A DNA stretch of 29,752 bases from Abiotrophia sp965245735 (GTDB lineage Bacteria > Bacillota > Bacilli > Lactobacillales > Aerococcaceae), in assembly GCA_965245735.1 (NCBI GenBank), contig CBDFAX010000025.1, positions 1-29,752 of the forward strand, read 5' to 3'. The notes beneath the pieces are model-generated. The model did not search any database. It was not told the origin of the DNA and saw only the letters and a list, made by a program, of their open reading frames with translations. The number at the start of each line of letters is the position of its first letter. Position 1 is the stretch's first letter. Both the position numbers and the translations under genes were made by a program. Of this stretch, positions 22,081 through 29,752 are shown piece by piece.

Positions 22081-23074
22081 TAGCATTGAGGGTCAGTGGA
22101 CTAAATCTTTTTTGTAAATAAAGCGGATAGGCAGCCGCCCCAATCATGGCCGCATTGTCCCCACAGAGGGATAGAGGCGGAATCAGAACTTCAAGCTCAG
22201 GATAGCGACTGGCCAATTCCTCGCTGAGACGCTGACGCAGGCCAGAGTTAGCGGCCACACCCCCGGCCAGAATAAATTGCTTAACTGGATATTGCGCCAA
22301 AGCCTTGAGGGTCTTACCTACCAAGACATCGACAACCGCATTCTGGAAGCTAGTTGCCAGATCAGCTGTCACCAGCTCCTGGCCTCTTTGCTTGGCATTA
22401 TGAACCAGGTTCATAACCGCACTCTTCATACCACTAAAGCTGAAGTCCAAGTTATCTTCTTGCAGCATGGCCCGTGGCACCGGATAGGTGTCCTGACCCT
22501 GATGGGCCAAGGCATCCACATGCTTACCGGCCGGATAAGGCAGCCCCAGCAAGCGTCCGACCTTATCATAGGCTTCGCCGACCGCATCATCCTGGGTCTC
22601 CCCCACGACTTGATAGCTTGCATGCTCAGGCATGTAAACCAACTCGGTATGGCCGCCCGAAGCAATCAGGGCCAGCAGGGGAAAGGCTAGTGGCTGCCCG
22701 ATTTGACTGGCATAGATATGGCCGGCCAAATGATTGACCGCAATCAAGGGCTTGTCGTGGACCAAGGCCAAGGTCTTAGCGGCTGTAATCCCGACTAGGA
22801 GGGCACCGACTAGGCCCGGCCCCTGGGTGACTGCAATGGCATCAATGTCCTGCCAAGTGACGCCTGCTTGTTCTAAGGCCAGACGGGTCACCTGACTAAT
22901 TTGTTCCACATGGTGGCGGCTGGCGACCTCTGGCACCACCCCGCCAAAGCGGATATGGCTTTGGACCTGGGAAGCCACCACATTGGCTAAGATGGTCTGG
23001 CCGTCCTCGACGATGGCCACACTGGTCTCATCGCAAGACGATTCAAAGGCCATAATCCGAACTTTTTGACTCAT
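22061..23074 (-). CDS. tsaD: tRNA N6-adenosine threonylcarbamoyltransferase TsaD
   Basis: TsaD transfers threonylcarbamoyl to A37 of ANN-decoding tRNAs, making t6A, together with TsaB, TsaE and TsaC. The 337-residue protein shows the ASKHA fold motifs FESSCDETSVAIV near the start, TQGPGLVGALLVG (83-95), and the metal-binding NHLAGHIYA with His115 and His119. A second nucleotide loop, IASGGHTEL, follows, and CGDNAAMIGAAAYP carries the third metal ligand. The start ATG overlaps the rimI stop by 4 bp (ATGA), so translation is coupled. TsaB is encoded in the same operon; I see no TsaE gene here. Confidence 0.95.
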   Translation of the reverse strand: MSQKVRIMAFESSCDETSVAIVEDGQTILANVVASQVQSHIRFGGVVPEVASRHHVEQISQVTRLALEQAGVTWQDIDAIAVTQGPGLVGALLVGITAAKTLALVHDKPLIAVNHLAGHIYASQIGQPLAFPLLALIASGGHTELVYMPEHASYQVVGETQDDAVGEAYDKVGRLLGLPYPAGKHVDALAHQGQDTYPVPRAMLQEDNLDFSFSGMKSAVMNLVHNAKQRGQELVTADLATSFQNAVVDVLVGKTLKALAQYPVKQFILAGGVAANSGLRQRLSEELASRYPELEVLIPPLSLCGDNAAMIGAAAYPLYLQKRFSPLTLNAKPGLFL

Positions 23075-23556
23075 GAAGGCTCCCCCTCCTTTTCTGATCG
23101 ACTTAGTAATTTTTGCATAATGACCGCATGATCCACCGGATTTTGATAGTAACGCGGCCGAACGATTAAGGTTTCAAAGCCGACCTGCTGGTAGAGGCCC
23201 AGGGCCGCTGTATTAGCCTGGCGCACTTCCAAGAAGACATGGCGGATGCCCCGATGGGTTAGTTGATTTAGGACGAAATCCAGGAGCTGGCGCCCCAAGC
23301 CCTGGCCCCGTAAATCGGGTTGGATATAGACTAGGTTGAGGGTGGCTTCATCCAAGACATGGTGGAGGCCGACATAGCCCAGGACCTGATCATGGTCTAG
23401 CAGCAGGTAATACTCGGCCTGGTCCAGTTGGAAGTCGTCCCGACTCTGAGCCTCATTCCAGTGCAAGGCCTGATTGCCTTCAATAATAACCTGACGGAAG
23501 GCCTCGGGTAGTTGGGCGCCGGTGAAGGGCACCACCTGATAATGTTTGCTGTCCAT
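23071..23556 (-). CDS. rimI: Ribosomal-protein N-acetyltransferase RimI-like
   Basis: This 161-residue GNAT acetyltransferase is of the type that acetylates the N-terminus of ribosomal protein S18 using acetyl-CoA. The acetyl-CoA loop is RGQGLGRQLLDFVL, followed by the strand HVFLEVRQANTAALGLYQQVGFE and the RimI-typical end RPRYYQNPVDHAVIMQK. AGGAGG lies 7 nt before the ATG. The gene is between the longer GNAT gene (11 bp upstream) and tsaD (4-bp overlap), the usual tsaB-rimI-tsaD arrangement of Firmicutes. With two GNAT genes side by side, this one has the standard length and tail, so I give it the rimI name; the substrate is inferred. Confidence 0.88.
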   Translation of the reverse strand: MDSKHYQVVPFTGAQLPEAFRQVIIEGNQALHWNEAQSRDDFQLDQAEYYLLLDHDQVLGYVGLHHVLDEATLNLVYIQPDLRGQGLGRQLLDFVLNQLTHRGIRHVFLEVRQANTAALGLYQQVGFETLIVRPRYYQNPVDHAVIMQKLLSRSEKEGEPS

Positions 23557-23567
23557 GCCGACACCTC

Positions 23568-24170
23568 CTATTGCTGACAGTCGTAGACCATGAAGAGGGC
23601 GTCCTCCTGCATGGTGTGGTAGTAGTTGGGCACTAGGTGTTCAATTTCAAAGCCTAGCCCCTGGTAAAGGGTTTGAGCAGCCTGGTTGGTCGCCCGGACC
23701 TCTAAGGTCACCCGCCGGCTACCAATTTGGCTGACGCAACGACACCAGCGTTGCACCAAGCGACGGGCATAGCCCTGGCGCCGAAAGCGAGGGTGGATGA
23801 AGAGATGGCTGATGTGGGCGGTCTTTTGCTGGCAACGGCCAGAAATCAGGCCCTGGATATGGCCATCAATTTCTAACACCCAGTAGATGGCATAGAGATT
23901 ATAACGGAAGTCGGTCCGGAAATCCTTGAGGGTCCAGGCCAGAAAACCGTCGTAGCAGAGTTCTTCCAAGGCCACTAGCTCAGGCAAATCCTCTTCGACT
24001 AATTGACGTAAGTAAGCCCCCGCGCCCAAGGGTTGGGGCGGGAACTGGCTGATGTCAAGCGCCGCATGACGCTTAGGTGGCGTCTGACTCGCTTGCTCAG
24101 GCTTGTGGCCTAGCACCCGCTCCTGCCAGAACTCACGAATAATAGTGGATAAGTGCTGCATGGTCGACAC
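23568..24170 (-). CDS. Second GNAT acetyltransferase, RimI-like, with N-terminal extension
   Basis: This 200-residue protein is a GNAT with the acetyl-CoA loop RRQGYARRLVQRW and the later VTLEVRATNQAAQTLYQGLGFE and NYYHTMQEDALFM. About 50 residues precede the domain, including a basic, proline-rich stretch (HKPEQASQTPPKRHAA), so it is longer than standard RimI. The GTG start at 24170 has GGAGG 5 nt upstream; an ATG three codons later is possible. It overlaps the tsaB end by 38 bp in another frame. It looks like a tandem duplicate of RimI that has diverged. Substrate unknown. Confidence 0.85.
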   Translation of the reverse strand: MSTMQHLSTIIREFWQERVLGHKPEQASQTPPKRHAALDISQFPPQPLGAGAYLRQLVEEDLPELVALEELCYDGFLAWTLKDFRTDFRYNLYAIYWVLEIDGHIQGLISGRCQQKTAHISHLFIHPRFRRQGYARRLVQRWCRCVSQIGSRRVTLEVRATNQAAQTLYQGLGFEIEHLVPNYYHTMQEDALFMVYDCQQ

Positions 24171-24882
24171 TGGTGCCTCCTTCTTTGGCTAGCCATTCCT
24201 GTTCCGCTAGGGTCAAATGGCCATAGACAGGCTCCAAGAGGGCCGGCTCTGCCACCCGCTCATGGGCGACTTGCTGGAACTTGTCGGTATGAGGATAGGC
24301 GGTCCAACCTTCCAGGGTCTTGAGGCTGACATCTGGCAAGGCCTGGCCAAAGGCCTCAGCAAATGGCGCCAGATTCTGGCCAATCATCACGACCTGGGCT
24401 CCGGCCTGCAAATGCTGGCGGGCTTTACTAGTCAGCCAAGTCTGCCAATCGGCATGGCAATCCCCTGCCACCGCCACCAGCCCTTGGTCTGTCTGCTGAT
24501 AGAGGGCCGTGTAGGCTGACAAGCGGCGGGCATCCATGAGGGGAATAATGTAGTCCCCTACAGGAACGCTGGCTTGCGCTGCTAGCAGGGCTAGGGAAGA
24601 CATCTGATAGAGGGCCAGATCCAGACTGTCCGCCCAGGTTTTAGCCAGAGTCACCCCAATCCGCACGCCGGTATAAGATCCGGGTCCTACCCCCACATAG
24701 AGGCTATCCACGGCTTGGCGGTCCACATTGCAATCCTCCAGCAATTGGGCCACAACCGGCACCAAACGCTCCCCATGCTGTTTGCCAGCCGCTAAGCTGG
24801 TATGTCCTAGCACCCGGTCCGCATCATCTATGACTGTCACTGACAGTGCCTCCGTCGCCGTATCTAATGCAAGCTTGGCCAT
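24133..24882 (-). CDS. tsaB: tRNA threonylcarbamoyl biosynthesis protein TsaB
   Basis: TsaB is the non-catalytic ASKHA partner that dimerises with TsaD in t6A synthesis. The 249-residue protein starts MAKLALDTATEALSVTV and has the motif KQHGERLVPVVAQLL. The most telling piece is VGVGPGSYTGVRIGVTLAKT (63-82), followed by PLMDARRLSAYTALY. It lacks the metal-binding histidines of TsaD, as expected. AGGAGG is 8 nt before the ATG. It is first in its operon, after a promoter with an extended -10, and its 3' end overlaps the second GNAT gene. Confidence 0.93.
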   Translation of the reverse strand: MAKLALDTATEALSVTVIDDADRVLGHTSLAAGKQHGERLVPVVAQLLEDCNVDRQAVDSLYVGVGPGSYTGVRIGVTLAKTWADSLDLALYQMSSLALLAAQASVPVGDYIIPLMDARRLSAYTALYQQTDQGLVAVAGDCHADWQTWLTSKARQHLQAGAQVVMIGQNLAPFAEAFGQALPDVSLKTLEGWTAYPHTDKFQQVAHERVAEPALLEPVYGHLTLAEQEWLAKEGGTSVDHAALIHYYS

Positions 24883-24917
24883 GCCGCTCGCCTCCTTCTC
24901 TGATTTATCACCTATCT

Positions 24918-24946
24918 ATTTTAACACAATGTGACCAGCAACTGAA
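24918..24946 (-). promoter_or_regulatory. Promoter of the tsaB operon
   Basis: On the minus strand TTCAGT (24941-24946) and TAAAAT (24918-24923) are 17 bp apart, with TGT before the -10 as an extension. Confidence 0.65.
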
Positions 24947-24998
24947 GAGGCCAGAAGCTAGAAAACCAGCCTTTTGCCCTCTCTCGTCAAGCCATAAG

Positions 24999-25037
24999 AA
25001 AAAGCGTTGGAGCCCTCAGGCTACCAACGCTTTTTTT
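24999..25037 (-). terminator. Terminator of the PTS operon
   Basis: AAAAAGCGTTGG and CCAACGCTTTTT pair, with a smaller inner AGCC/GGCT helix in the loop. T runs exist on both strands, so it may work both ways. Confidence 0.9.
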
Positions 25038-25060
25038 ATCTACTCAATCAATAGACTAGC

Positions 25061-26512
25061 TTATTTTACTTGTGCTGCTAAAGCATCGTGAACAAATTGT
25101 ACTTCGGTCCCGATAATGACTTGCACGTTCTTTTTGTTAAGGACACGCGTTGCAACAGCACCGGTAGATTTGATCTTAGCTTCGTCAACCTTGCTAGTGT
25201 CAGCTAGGGTTAAACGTAAGCGAGTAGCACAGTGGTCAGTTGCTTCAATGTTGTCCTTGCCACCTAAACCTTCAATTAATAAAGGAATGTTGAAGTCGCT
25301 AGCTTTAACGGTCATGTTAGGATCATTTTCAGTAGACTCGTCATCTTCACGGCCTGGTGTAGTGAAGTTGAATTTCTTGATTAAGAAGTCGAAGACCAAG
25401 AAGTAAACAACGAACATTACCACACCTAAGACAATCAAGAGCCAAGGATTGTTAGCCATTGGCAAGCGGCTAGTTAAGATAAAGTCAATCAAACCTGCAC
25501 TGAAGTTGAAGCCTGCAGTGGCATGTAACAAGGCTGCAATTGTCAAGGATACCCCTGTTAAGACTGCGTGCACCAAGTAAAGAACAGGTGCTAAGAACAT
25601 GAAGGCGAATTCAAGTGGCTCGGTAATCCCTGTTAAGAAGGAAGCCAAAACAGCTGCTACTAAGAGGGCTGCTACAGCTTTTTTCTTGCTGTCTTTGGCA
25701 TTGCGGTACATTGCCAAAGCGGCCCCTGGTAAACCAAACATCATGACTGGGAAGAAACCAGCTTGGTACATACCAGTTTGACCTAGAACACCAGTGTTAC
25801 CCCAGAAGTTCCCGATATCGTTAATCCCAGCTACGTCGAACCAGAATACAGCGTTGAGGGCGTGGTGTAAACCAACTGGAATCAAGAGACGGTTGAAGAA
25901 CCCATAGATACCAGCACCGATTGCACCCAAGCCAACAAATGACTTACCAAAGGCAACTAAAGCGCTGAAGACTGCTGGCCATACGAAGAGCAAGACAAGG
26001 GCAGCAAGTGATGCTACAAGACCTGCCATGATTGGCGCAGAACGACGACCGCTGAAGAAACCTAGAGCGGTTGGTAATTTAACATCTTTGAAACGGTTGT
26101 ACATTTCCCCACCGATGATCCCTGATAAGATCCCGATGAAGGCGTTAGTGCTCTTAGAGAAAGCCAAAGCCACTTCTTCTGGTTTTACCCCTTGTAATTG
26201 AGCCACAACATCCTTAGATAGGATAGTCGTGATAATTAAGAAGGCTACCAAACCACTGAGACCGGCTGCCCCGTTCTTGTCTTTGGCTAAACCAACAGCC
26301 AAACCAACGGCGAATAAGAGTGGAATTTTGTCGATTAAGACTAAACCTGCTTGAATCAAGAAGACAGCTACTGGGTTGGTCCCGGTTTGGCCTGGAACAC
26401 CTAAACCAGCAGGGCTAATCCAGTAACCAATCCCCATTAAAATGGAAGCCACTGGTAAAATGGCAACAGGTAGCATCAAAGAGCGACCCATTTTTTGTAA
26501 ATATGACATCAT
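25061..26512 (-). CDS. PTS sugar permease EIICB, glucose/GlcNAc class
   Basis: This 483-residue protein imports and phosphorylates a hexose through the phosphotransferase system. The EIIC membrane domain occupies about 1-385, with FFSGRRSAPIMAG, MYQAGFFPVMMFGLPGAALAMY and the conserved GITEPLEFAFMFLAPVLY. The linker (EDDESTENDPNM) leads to an EIIB domain with the phospho-cysteine Cys428 in DHCATRLRLTL. No EIIA domain is attached, so EIIA comes from elsewhere. The pattern resembles GlcNAc permease NagE more than PtsG, but specificity is not secure. Two ATGs are adjacent (26512 and 26509) after a modest AGGA. It lies 16 bp after the DUF7916-like gene, as the second gene of that operon. Confidence 0.9.
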   Translation of the reverse strand: MMSYLQKMGRSLMLPVAILPVASILMGIGYWISPAGLGVPGQTGTNPVAVFLIQAGLVLIDKIPLLFAVGLAVGLAKDKNGAAGLSGLVAFLIITTILSKDVVAQLQGVKPEEVALAFSKSTNAFIGILSGIIGGEMYNRFKDVKLPTALGFFSGRRSAPIMAGLVASLAALVLLFVWPAVFSALVAFGKSFVGLGAIGAGIYGFFNRLLIPVGLHHALNAVFWFDVAGINDIGNFWGNTGVLGQTGMYQAGFFPVMMFGLPGAALAMYRNAKDSKKKAVAALLVAAVLASFLTGITEPLEFAFMFLAPVLYLVHAVLTGVSLTIAALLHATAGFNFSAGLIDFILTSRLPMANNPWLLIVLGVVMFVVYFLVFDFLIKKFNFTTPGREDDESTENDPNMTVKASDFNIPLLIEGLGGKDNIEATDHCATRLRLTLADTSKVDEAKIKSTGAVATRVLNKKNVQVIIGTEVQFVHDALAAQVK

Positions 26513-26528
26513 TGTTTTTTCCTACTTT

Positions 26529-27428
26529 CTATCTTAATACTGATTGTCCCATACGGAAATAAGTATGCCGCTTCCCTCTAATTGCTAGCGACAAGGCCAG
26601 AATATTCTCTGGATCTGGCATGCGTCCGTAGGAACCATCGCCAATGTGATGAATATCTGTACCCACGCGTTTGTTGGCTAGCGCAAATTCGCGAATGGTC
26701 CCACTATCGGCACTTTCCTGACTGGTGCCAATGGTTGAGATAACTAAACCGCCCAAGTCCTTGACCTGATCGGCAATCCGCGCCACCTGGTCTTCTCTGA
26801 CTCCTGGCACGGTCCCCACACTTGGAATCAAGACGCCATCTGCACCTGCTGCCATATAGGCTAACAAATGGGCTTCAGAGACCACCTTCTCGCCGGTCCC
26901 GGCACTGTGCATCTTACCTGCAAAGACCAGCCCCTTAAAATGCTGCTTAGCTAGCCGCACCGTGGCTTCAATGGCCTGATGACTAACCCCAGTCGAAGGA
27001 TTACCCGTCAAGACCAAGAAATCAAATCCCTCTCGGTTAGCGGCTTGGAAGTTCTCTACCGTGGCACGTCGGCCCTCCGGTAGGTCAATCCAATCTTCTA
27101 GCGCTTCAGCACTTGGATCAACCGGTTCTAAGTTCAAGCCCATAGGTCTACCGGTTAATTCCTTGAGGTAGGCAATGGGCGCGTCCATTGCAGGCAAACT
27201 ATGGATAAATTTGGTGGATAGATCATATTCATTCAATAATAGCATATCCGCACTAAATGCCCGCATCATCTCCGCATTGCTGACCCCTTCAATTAGCGGC
27301 GCCTTGGTGACTACTGTTTCCGCCAAGATAATACGGCCTTCGCTGGCCTTAATGGCTTGTTTTAGTTCCGCGGCTGTCAAAGTTTTGACCTCACTGGCTG
27401 TGCAAGACAACAAACGTTTATGAGCCAT
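26529..27428 (-). CDS. PTS-associated barrel-like protein (DUF7916-like), function unknown
   Basis: This 299-residue soluble protein resembles proteins often found beside PTS permease genes and sometimes mislabelled as haloacid dehalogenase-like; I recall the family name DUF7916. It lacks the DxD HAD motif. Repeating strand-loop units such as EGFDFLVLTGNPSTGVSH, GLVFAGKMHSAGTGE and AAGADGVLIPSVGTVPGV, and IHHIGDGSYGRMPDPENI near the end, look like a TIM barrel. The start at 27428 has AAAGGAGGAG before it; an open frame to 27467 would begin inside the short leader and lacks a ribosome site. Tight linkage to the EIICB gene suggests it handles or senses the imported sugar phosphate, but no activity is established. 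Confidence 0.82.
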   Translation of the reverse strand: MAHKRLLSCTASEVKTLTAAELKQAIKASEGRIILAETVVTKAPLIEGVSNAEMMRAFSADMLLLNEYDLSTKFIHSLPAMDAPIAYLKELTGRPMGLNLEPVDPSAEALEDWIDLPEGRRATVENFQAANREGFDFLVLTGNPSTGVSHQAIEATVRLAKQHFKGLVFAGKMHSAGTGEKVVSEAHLLAYMAAGADGVLIPSVGTVPGVREDQVARIADQVKDLGGLVISTIGTSQESADSGTIREFALANKRVGTDIHHIGDGSYGRMPDPENILALSLAIRGKRHTYFRMGQSVLR

Positions 27429-27484
27429 GCTTCTCCTCCTTTCCAGATATTTTTTAAACGCATTCATTCATACGTCTTGCCTTC

Positions 27485-27513
27485 ATTATAGTCCTGAAAC
27501 CCCTTAATGTAAA
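27485..27513 (-). promoter_or_regulatory. Promoter of the PTS operon
   Basis: On the minus strand TTTACA (27508-27513) and TATAAT (27485-27490) are 17 bp apart. GGAAAGGCTTTACA overlapping the -35 resembles a cre outline, but its centre is GC instead of CG. The gap 27514-27661 shows nothing else. Confidence 0.85.
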
Positions 27514-27661
27514 GCCTTTCCGCCCTAAATTCAGCATATCACTAATTGAGATAAATTTCAGCTTAATTTTGACTGCCATTCTTAAAGGCAACACTTGCGC
27601 GATAAAACTATAAGCTATCTAATCCACACTATTATGACACTTTTTTGTCTAGTCTAATTAC

Positions 27662-27695
27662 AAAAAATAAGGTTAGGACAAAATCCTAACCTTAT
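27662..27695 (-). terminator. Terminator of the ABC exporter operon
   Basis: On the minus strand ATAAGGTTAGGA pairs with TCCTAACCTTAT and continues into TTTTT, immediately after the exporter stop codon. Confidence 0.93.
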
Positions 27696-27699
27696 GGGC

Positions 27700-29466
27700 T
27701 TATTGATTAAATTGACTTTGATAGAGCTCGTAATAGAAGCCCTTGGCTGCCAAGAGGCTGTCGTGATTGCCTTGTTCTACAATCTGGCCGTCACGTAAGA
27801 CCAGAATCTTATCGGCTTCCTGAATGGTCGATAGACGATGGGCAATGACGAAGCTGGTCCGGCCCTCCATCAGACGGCTCATGGCCTTCTGAATGAGGAG
27901 CTCCAGACGGGTATCCACTGACGAGGTAGCTTCGTCCAGAATCAGAATCTTAGGATCCGCCAGCAAGGCCCGGGCGATTGTCAGCAGTTGCTTCTGACCC
28001 AAGGAAATATTGCTGGATTCTTGGTTCATCTTCATATTGTAACCACCCGGCAAGGTCCGAATAAAGTGGTCTACGTTGGCGGCCTTGGCTGCTTCCACGA
28101 TTTGTTCGTCAGTAGCGTTTAAGTTACCGAAACGCAGATTTTCCTTAATGGTCCCTTCATAGAGCCAGGCATCCTGGAGCACCATGCCAAACTGCTGGCG
28201 CAACTCCTGACGTGGCAAGTCCCGGATATCCAAGCCATCCACCAGAATGGCCCCCTGGGTCACATCATAGAAACGCATAAGCAAGTTAATCAGGGTCGTC
28301 TTACCAGCACCCGTTGGCCCGACAATGGCAATCATTTGACCGGGTTCGACTTCTAGATTGAAGTTACGAATCAGAGGCTTATCTTCCTGGTAGTGGAAGG
28401 CCACGTCCTGGAAGCTGACCCGTCCTGTCAAAGGCCCTGCCAAATGAGCCTTAGCACTCACCACTTCCTCGGGCGCATCCATCAATTCTACAATCCGGTC
28501 CAGGGAAGACTTAGCTGACTGCAAGGCACCTGTCAGCTGGGTGATTGTCTGAATCGGTTGGTTGACCTGCCAGACATACTGGACGAAGGCTTGCAGGTTC
28601 CCGATAGTCAGCACCCCTTGCAAGACGGCCAAGCCCCCCAGCAGCGCTAGGAGCAAGTAGGTCATGTGGGATATGAAGCCTACCAGCGGCATGACCATCG
28701 AAGACACCATGGTCGCCTTGAAGCCTACTTGTTGTAAATTACGGGTAATGTCATAAAATTCCTGAGCGGATTGTTCTTCCCGGCCATAAAGCTTGATGAC
28801 ATTGAAACCCGTTAGGTTCTCCTGGACAAAGCCATAGAGGCGACCTAAGGCGTCGGCCTGGCCCTTGAAATAAGGCTGAGATAGAACCAAGACCTTCTTA
28901 GCCACCCAGTAAGAAAGGGGCATGGAAATGATAACCACCAGGGCGAGGGTAAGATTGAGCCAAATCATCATGGCAATCACCAAACCAAGGGTGAAGACGG
29001 CATTGACAATTTGGAGCAGGCTCTGTTGCAAGGCATTAGAAACGGACTCCACATCACCGGTCATACGGCCCAAGAGGTCACCAAATTGATGTTGATCCAC
29101 ATAGGAGACCGGCAGGCGGTTGAGCTTCTGATTCATGGCCTGACGCAGATCCCGAGTAGTCCCTTGGACGGCATTAGTGATGGCCACGTTGGCTAGGTAG
29201 GAAGACACCTGATAGGTCAAACCACGGAAGAAGTAGATGACCAGAATCCAGCCAATATAGGCGTAATTAAGGCTAGCGCCCGGCACCTTTTGCAGGATGG
29301 CCACACTACCCCGCGAGATTTCTGTCAGGGCCAAACCCCAAATGAAGGGCTCCAAGACGGAGGCAATGTCGCTCACAATGGTCAAGAGGATTGCCCAAAA
29401 ATAAGACAAGCCATAAGGCTTCATATAAGGCAGGAGGCGCTTGATACTGGATACTTTTTTATTCAT
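27700..29466 (-). CDS. Heterodimeric multidrug-type ABC exporter, catalytic half (EfrB/LmrD class)
   Basis: This 588-residue half-transporter has six membrane helices in the first 310 residues (for example GLSYFWAILLTIVSDIAS and LVIAMMIWLNLTLALVVII), then an ATPase domain. Walker A GPTGAGKTT is near 383, the signature ISLGQKQ near 487, Walker B ILILDEAT with the catalytic Glu near 507, and the H-loop IAHRLST is intact. It is thus the canonical half of a heterodimer. The upstream partner stops one base before this ATG. GGAGG in the end of the partner gene lies 9 nt upstream, so I choose ATG at 29466 over the one at 29484. Such pairs export drugs or lipophilic compounds; the real substrate is unknown. 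Confidence 0.9.
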   Translation of the reverse strand: MNKKVSSIKRLLPYMKPYGLSYFWAILLTIVSDIASVLEPFIWGLALTEISRGSVAILQKVPGASLNYAYIGWILVIYFFRGLTYQVSSYLANVAITNAVQGTTRDLRQAMNQKLNRLPVSYVDQHQFGDLLGRMTGDVESVSNALQQSLLQIVNAVFTLGLVIAMMIWLNLTLALVVIISMPLSYWVAKKVLVLSQPYFKGQADALGRLYGFVQENLTGFNVIKLYGREEQSAQEFYDITRNLQQVGFKATMVSSMVMPLVGFISHMTYLLLALLGGLAVLQGVLTIGNLQAFVQYVWQVNQPIQTITQLTGALQSAKSSLDRIVELMDAPEEVVSAKAHLAGPLTGRVSFQDVAFHYQEDKPLIRNFNLEVEPGQMIAIVGPTGAGKTTLINLLMRFYDVTQGAILVDGLDIRDLPRQELRQQFGMVLQDAWLYEGTIKENLRFGNLNATDEQIVEAAKAANVDHFIRTLPGGYNMKMNQESSNISLGQKQLLTIARALLADPKILILDEATSSVDTRLELLIQKAMSRLMEGRTSFVIAHRLSTIQEADKILVLRDGQIVEQGNHDSLLAAKGFYYELYQSQFNQ

Positions 29467-29467
29467 C

Positions 29468-29752
29468 TTACATGGCCTCCTCATCTAGACTGGCTTGCTT
29501 GAGCTGAGAATTGGCGATATCACGGTAAATCTCGTTGCTAGCCATTAATTCTTGGTGAGTCCCGCGACCCACGATTTCGCCCTTGTTGAGGACGATGATT
29601 TGGTCAGCATTCATAATGGTCCCCACGCGCTGAGCCACAATTAAGACGGCGGCCTCTTGGGTCACTTCCTTGAGCCGCTTACGCAGTTGGGCGTCAGTCT
29701 TATAGTCCAGGGCCGAGAAGGAATCGTCGAAGATATAGATATCAGGACGCTT
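29468..29752 (-). CDS. Heterodimeric ABC exporter, degenerate half (EfrA/LmrC class), cut by window end
   Basis: Only the last 94 residues are inside the window, covering the end of the ATPase domain. The segment reads IYIFDDSFSALD, where the usual catalytic Glu after Walker B is Asp, and its H-loop reads VAQRVGTI, with Gln where His is usual. Both changes mark the degenerate site of heterodimeric exporters such as LmrCD and BmrCD. The stop is followed after one base by the next subunit's start, a tightly coupled pair. The signature, Walker A and membrane domain lie beyond 29752. Confidence 0.88.
   Translation of the reverse strand, partial: KRPDIYIFDDSFSALDYKTDAQLRKRLKEVTQEAAVLIVAQRVGTIMNADQIIVLNKGEIVGRGTHQELMASNEIYRDIANSQLKQASLDEEAM

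Noticed and set aside
27500..27516. cre site before the PTS operon
   Set aside because: The outline fits but the essential central CG is GC here, so CcpA binding is doubtful.

Overview
The window looks like a chromosomal segment from a low-to-mid GC Gram-positive coccus of the order Lactobacillales. Several things point there: spx next to mecA, a PerR-type Fur protein, a CpoA/LafB-like glycolipid glycosyltransferase, a fused binding-protein/permease amino-acid transporter, a CcpA-type cre site, strong AGGAGG ribosome binding sites and TTGACA/TATAAT promoters. Base composition near 50% GC (judged by eye) fits Abiotrophia or another Aerococcaceae better than most streptococci, but the genus is only an inference. 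I saw no rRNA, tRNA, phage, transposase or CRISPR array.

Layout. 1-2642: amino-acid ABC transporter operon (minus) with its own promoter and terminator. 2715-3839: glycolipid glycosyltransferase (plus), followed by a large inverted-repeat element (3853-3964) and a terminator hairpin. 4017-7777: minus-strand operon of a HerA-like ATPase (DUF853), an aldo/keto reductase, a Cof-type HAD phosphatase and an unknown small protein. 7802-9135: mecA and spx, each with its own terminator. 9322-10963: trpS and perR (plus), with a Per-box-like site before perR. 11015-16956: three-gene operon GH125-GH38-GH20, all apparently cytosolic glycosidases for trimming mannose- and GlcNAc-containing glycans, with a cre site lodged in the promoter spacer. 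17059-19061: DUF1576-like membrane protein plus two small unknown proteins. 19062-19948: a long gene-free region holding three diverged copies of a repeat with a 70-nt hairpin. 19887-21989: ABC-F protein (YdiF-like). 22042-24946: minus operon tsaB, two GNAT acetyltransferases and tsaD, for the tRNA t6A modification and N-terminal acetylation. 24999-27513: a PTS sugar permease (GlcNAc/glucose class) with a PTS-associated barrel-like protein. 27662-29752: two subunits of a heterodimeric multidrug-type ABC exporter, the second cut by the window end.

Themes. Sugar capture and glycan breakdown (PTS permease, GH125/GH38/GH20) sits beside stress and proteolysis control (spx, mecA, perR) and translation quality (trpS, tsaB/tsaD, ABC-F). 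Most of this is well-known core biology. The part not explained by known genes is the repeat family: three colinear 70-nt hairpins at 19176, 19442 and 19768 whose inner stem shows paired base changes, each preceded at exactly 38 nt by TATTGAT. A 33-nt segment of one copy is also found in the separate inverted-repeat element at 3899-3931. This is my best candidate for something undescribed: a tandem structured RNA family or a non-autonomous repeat.
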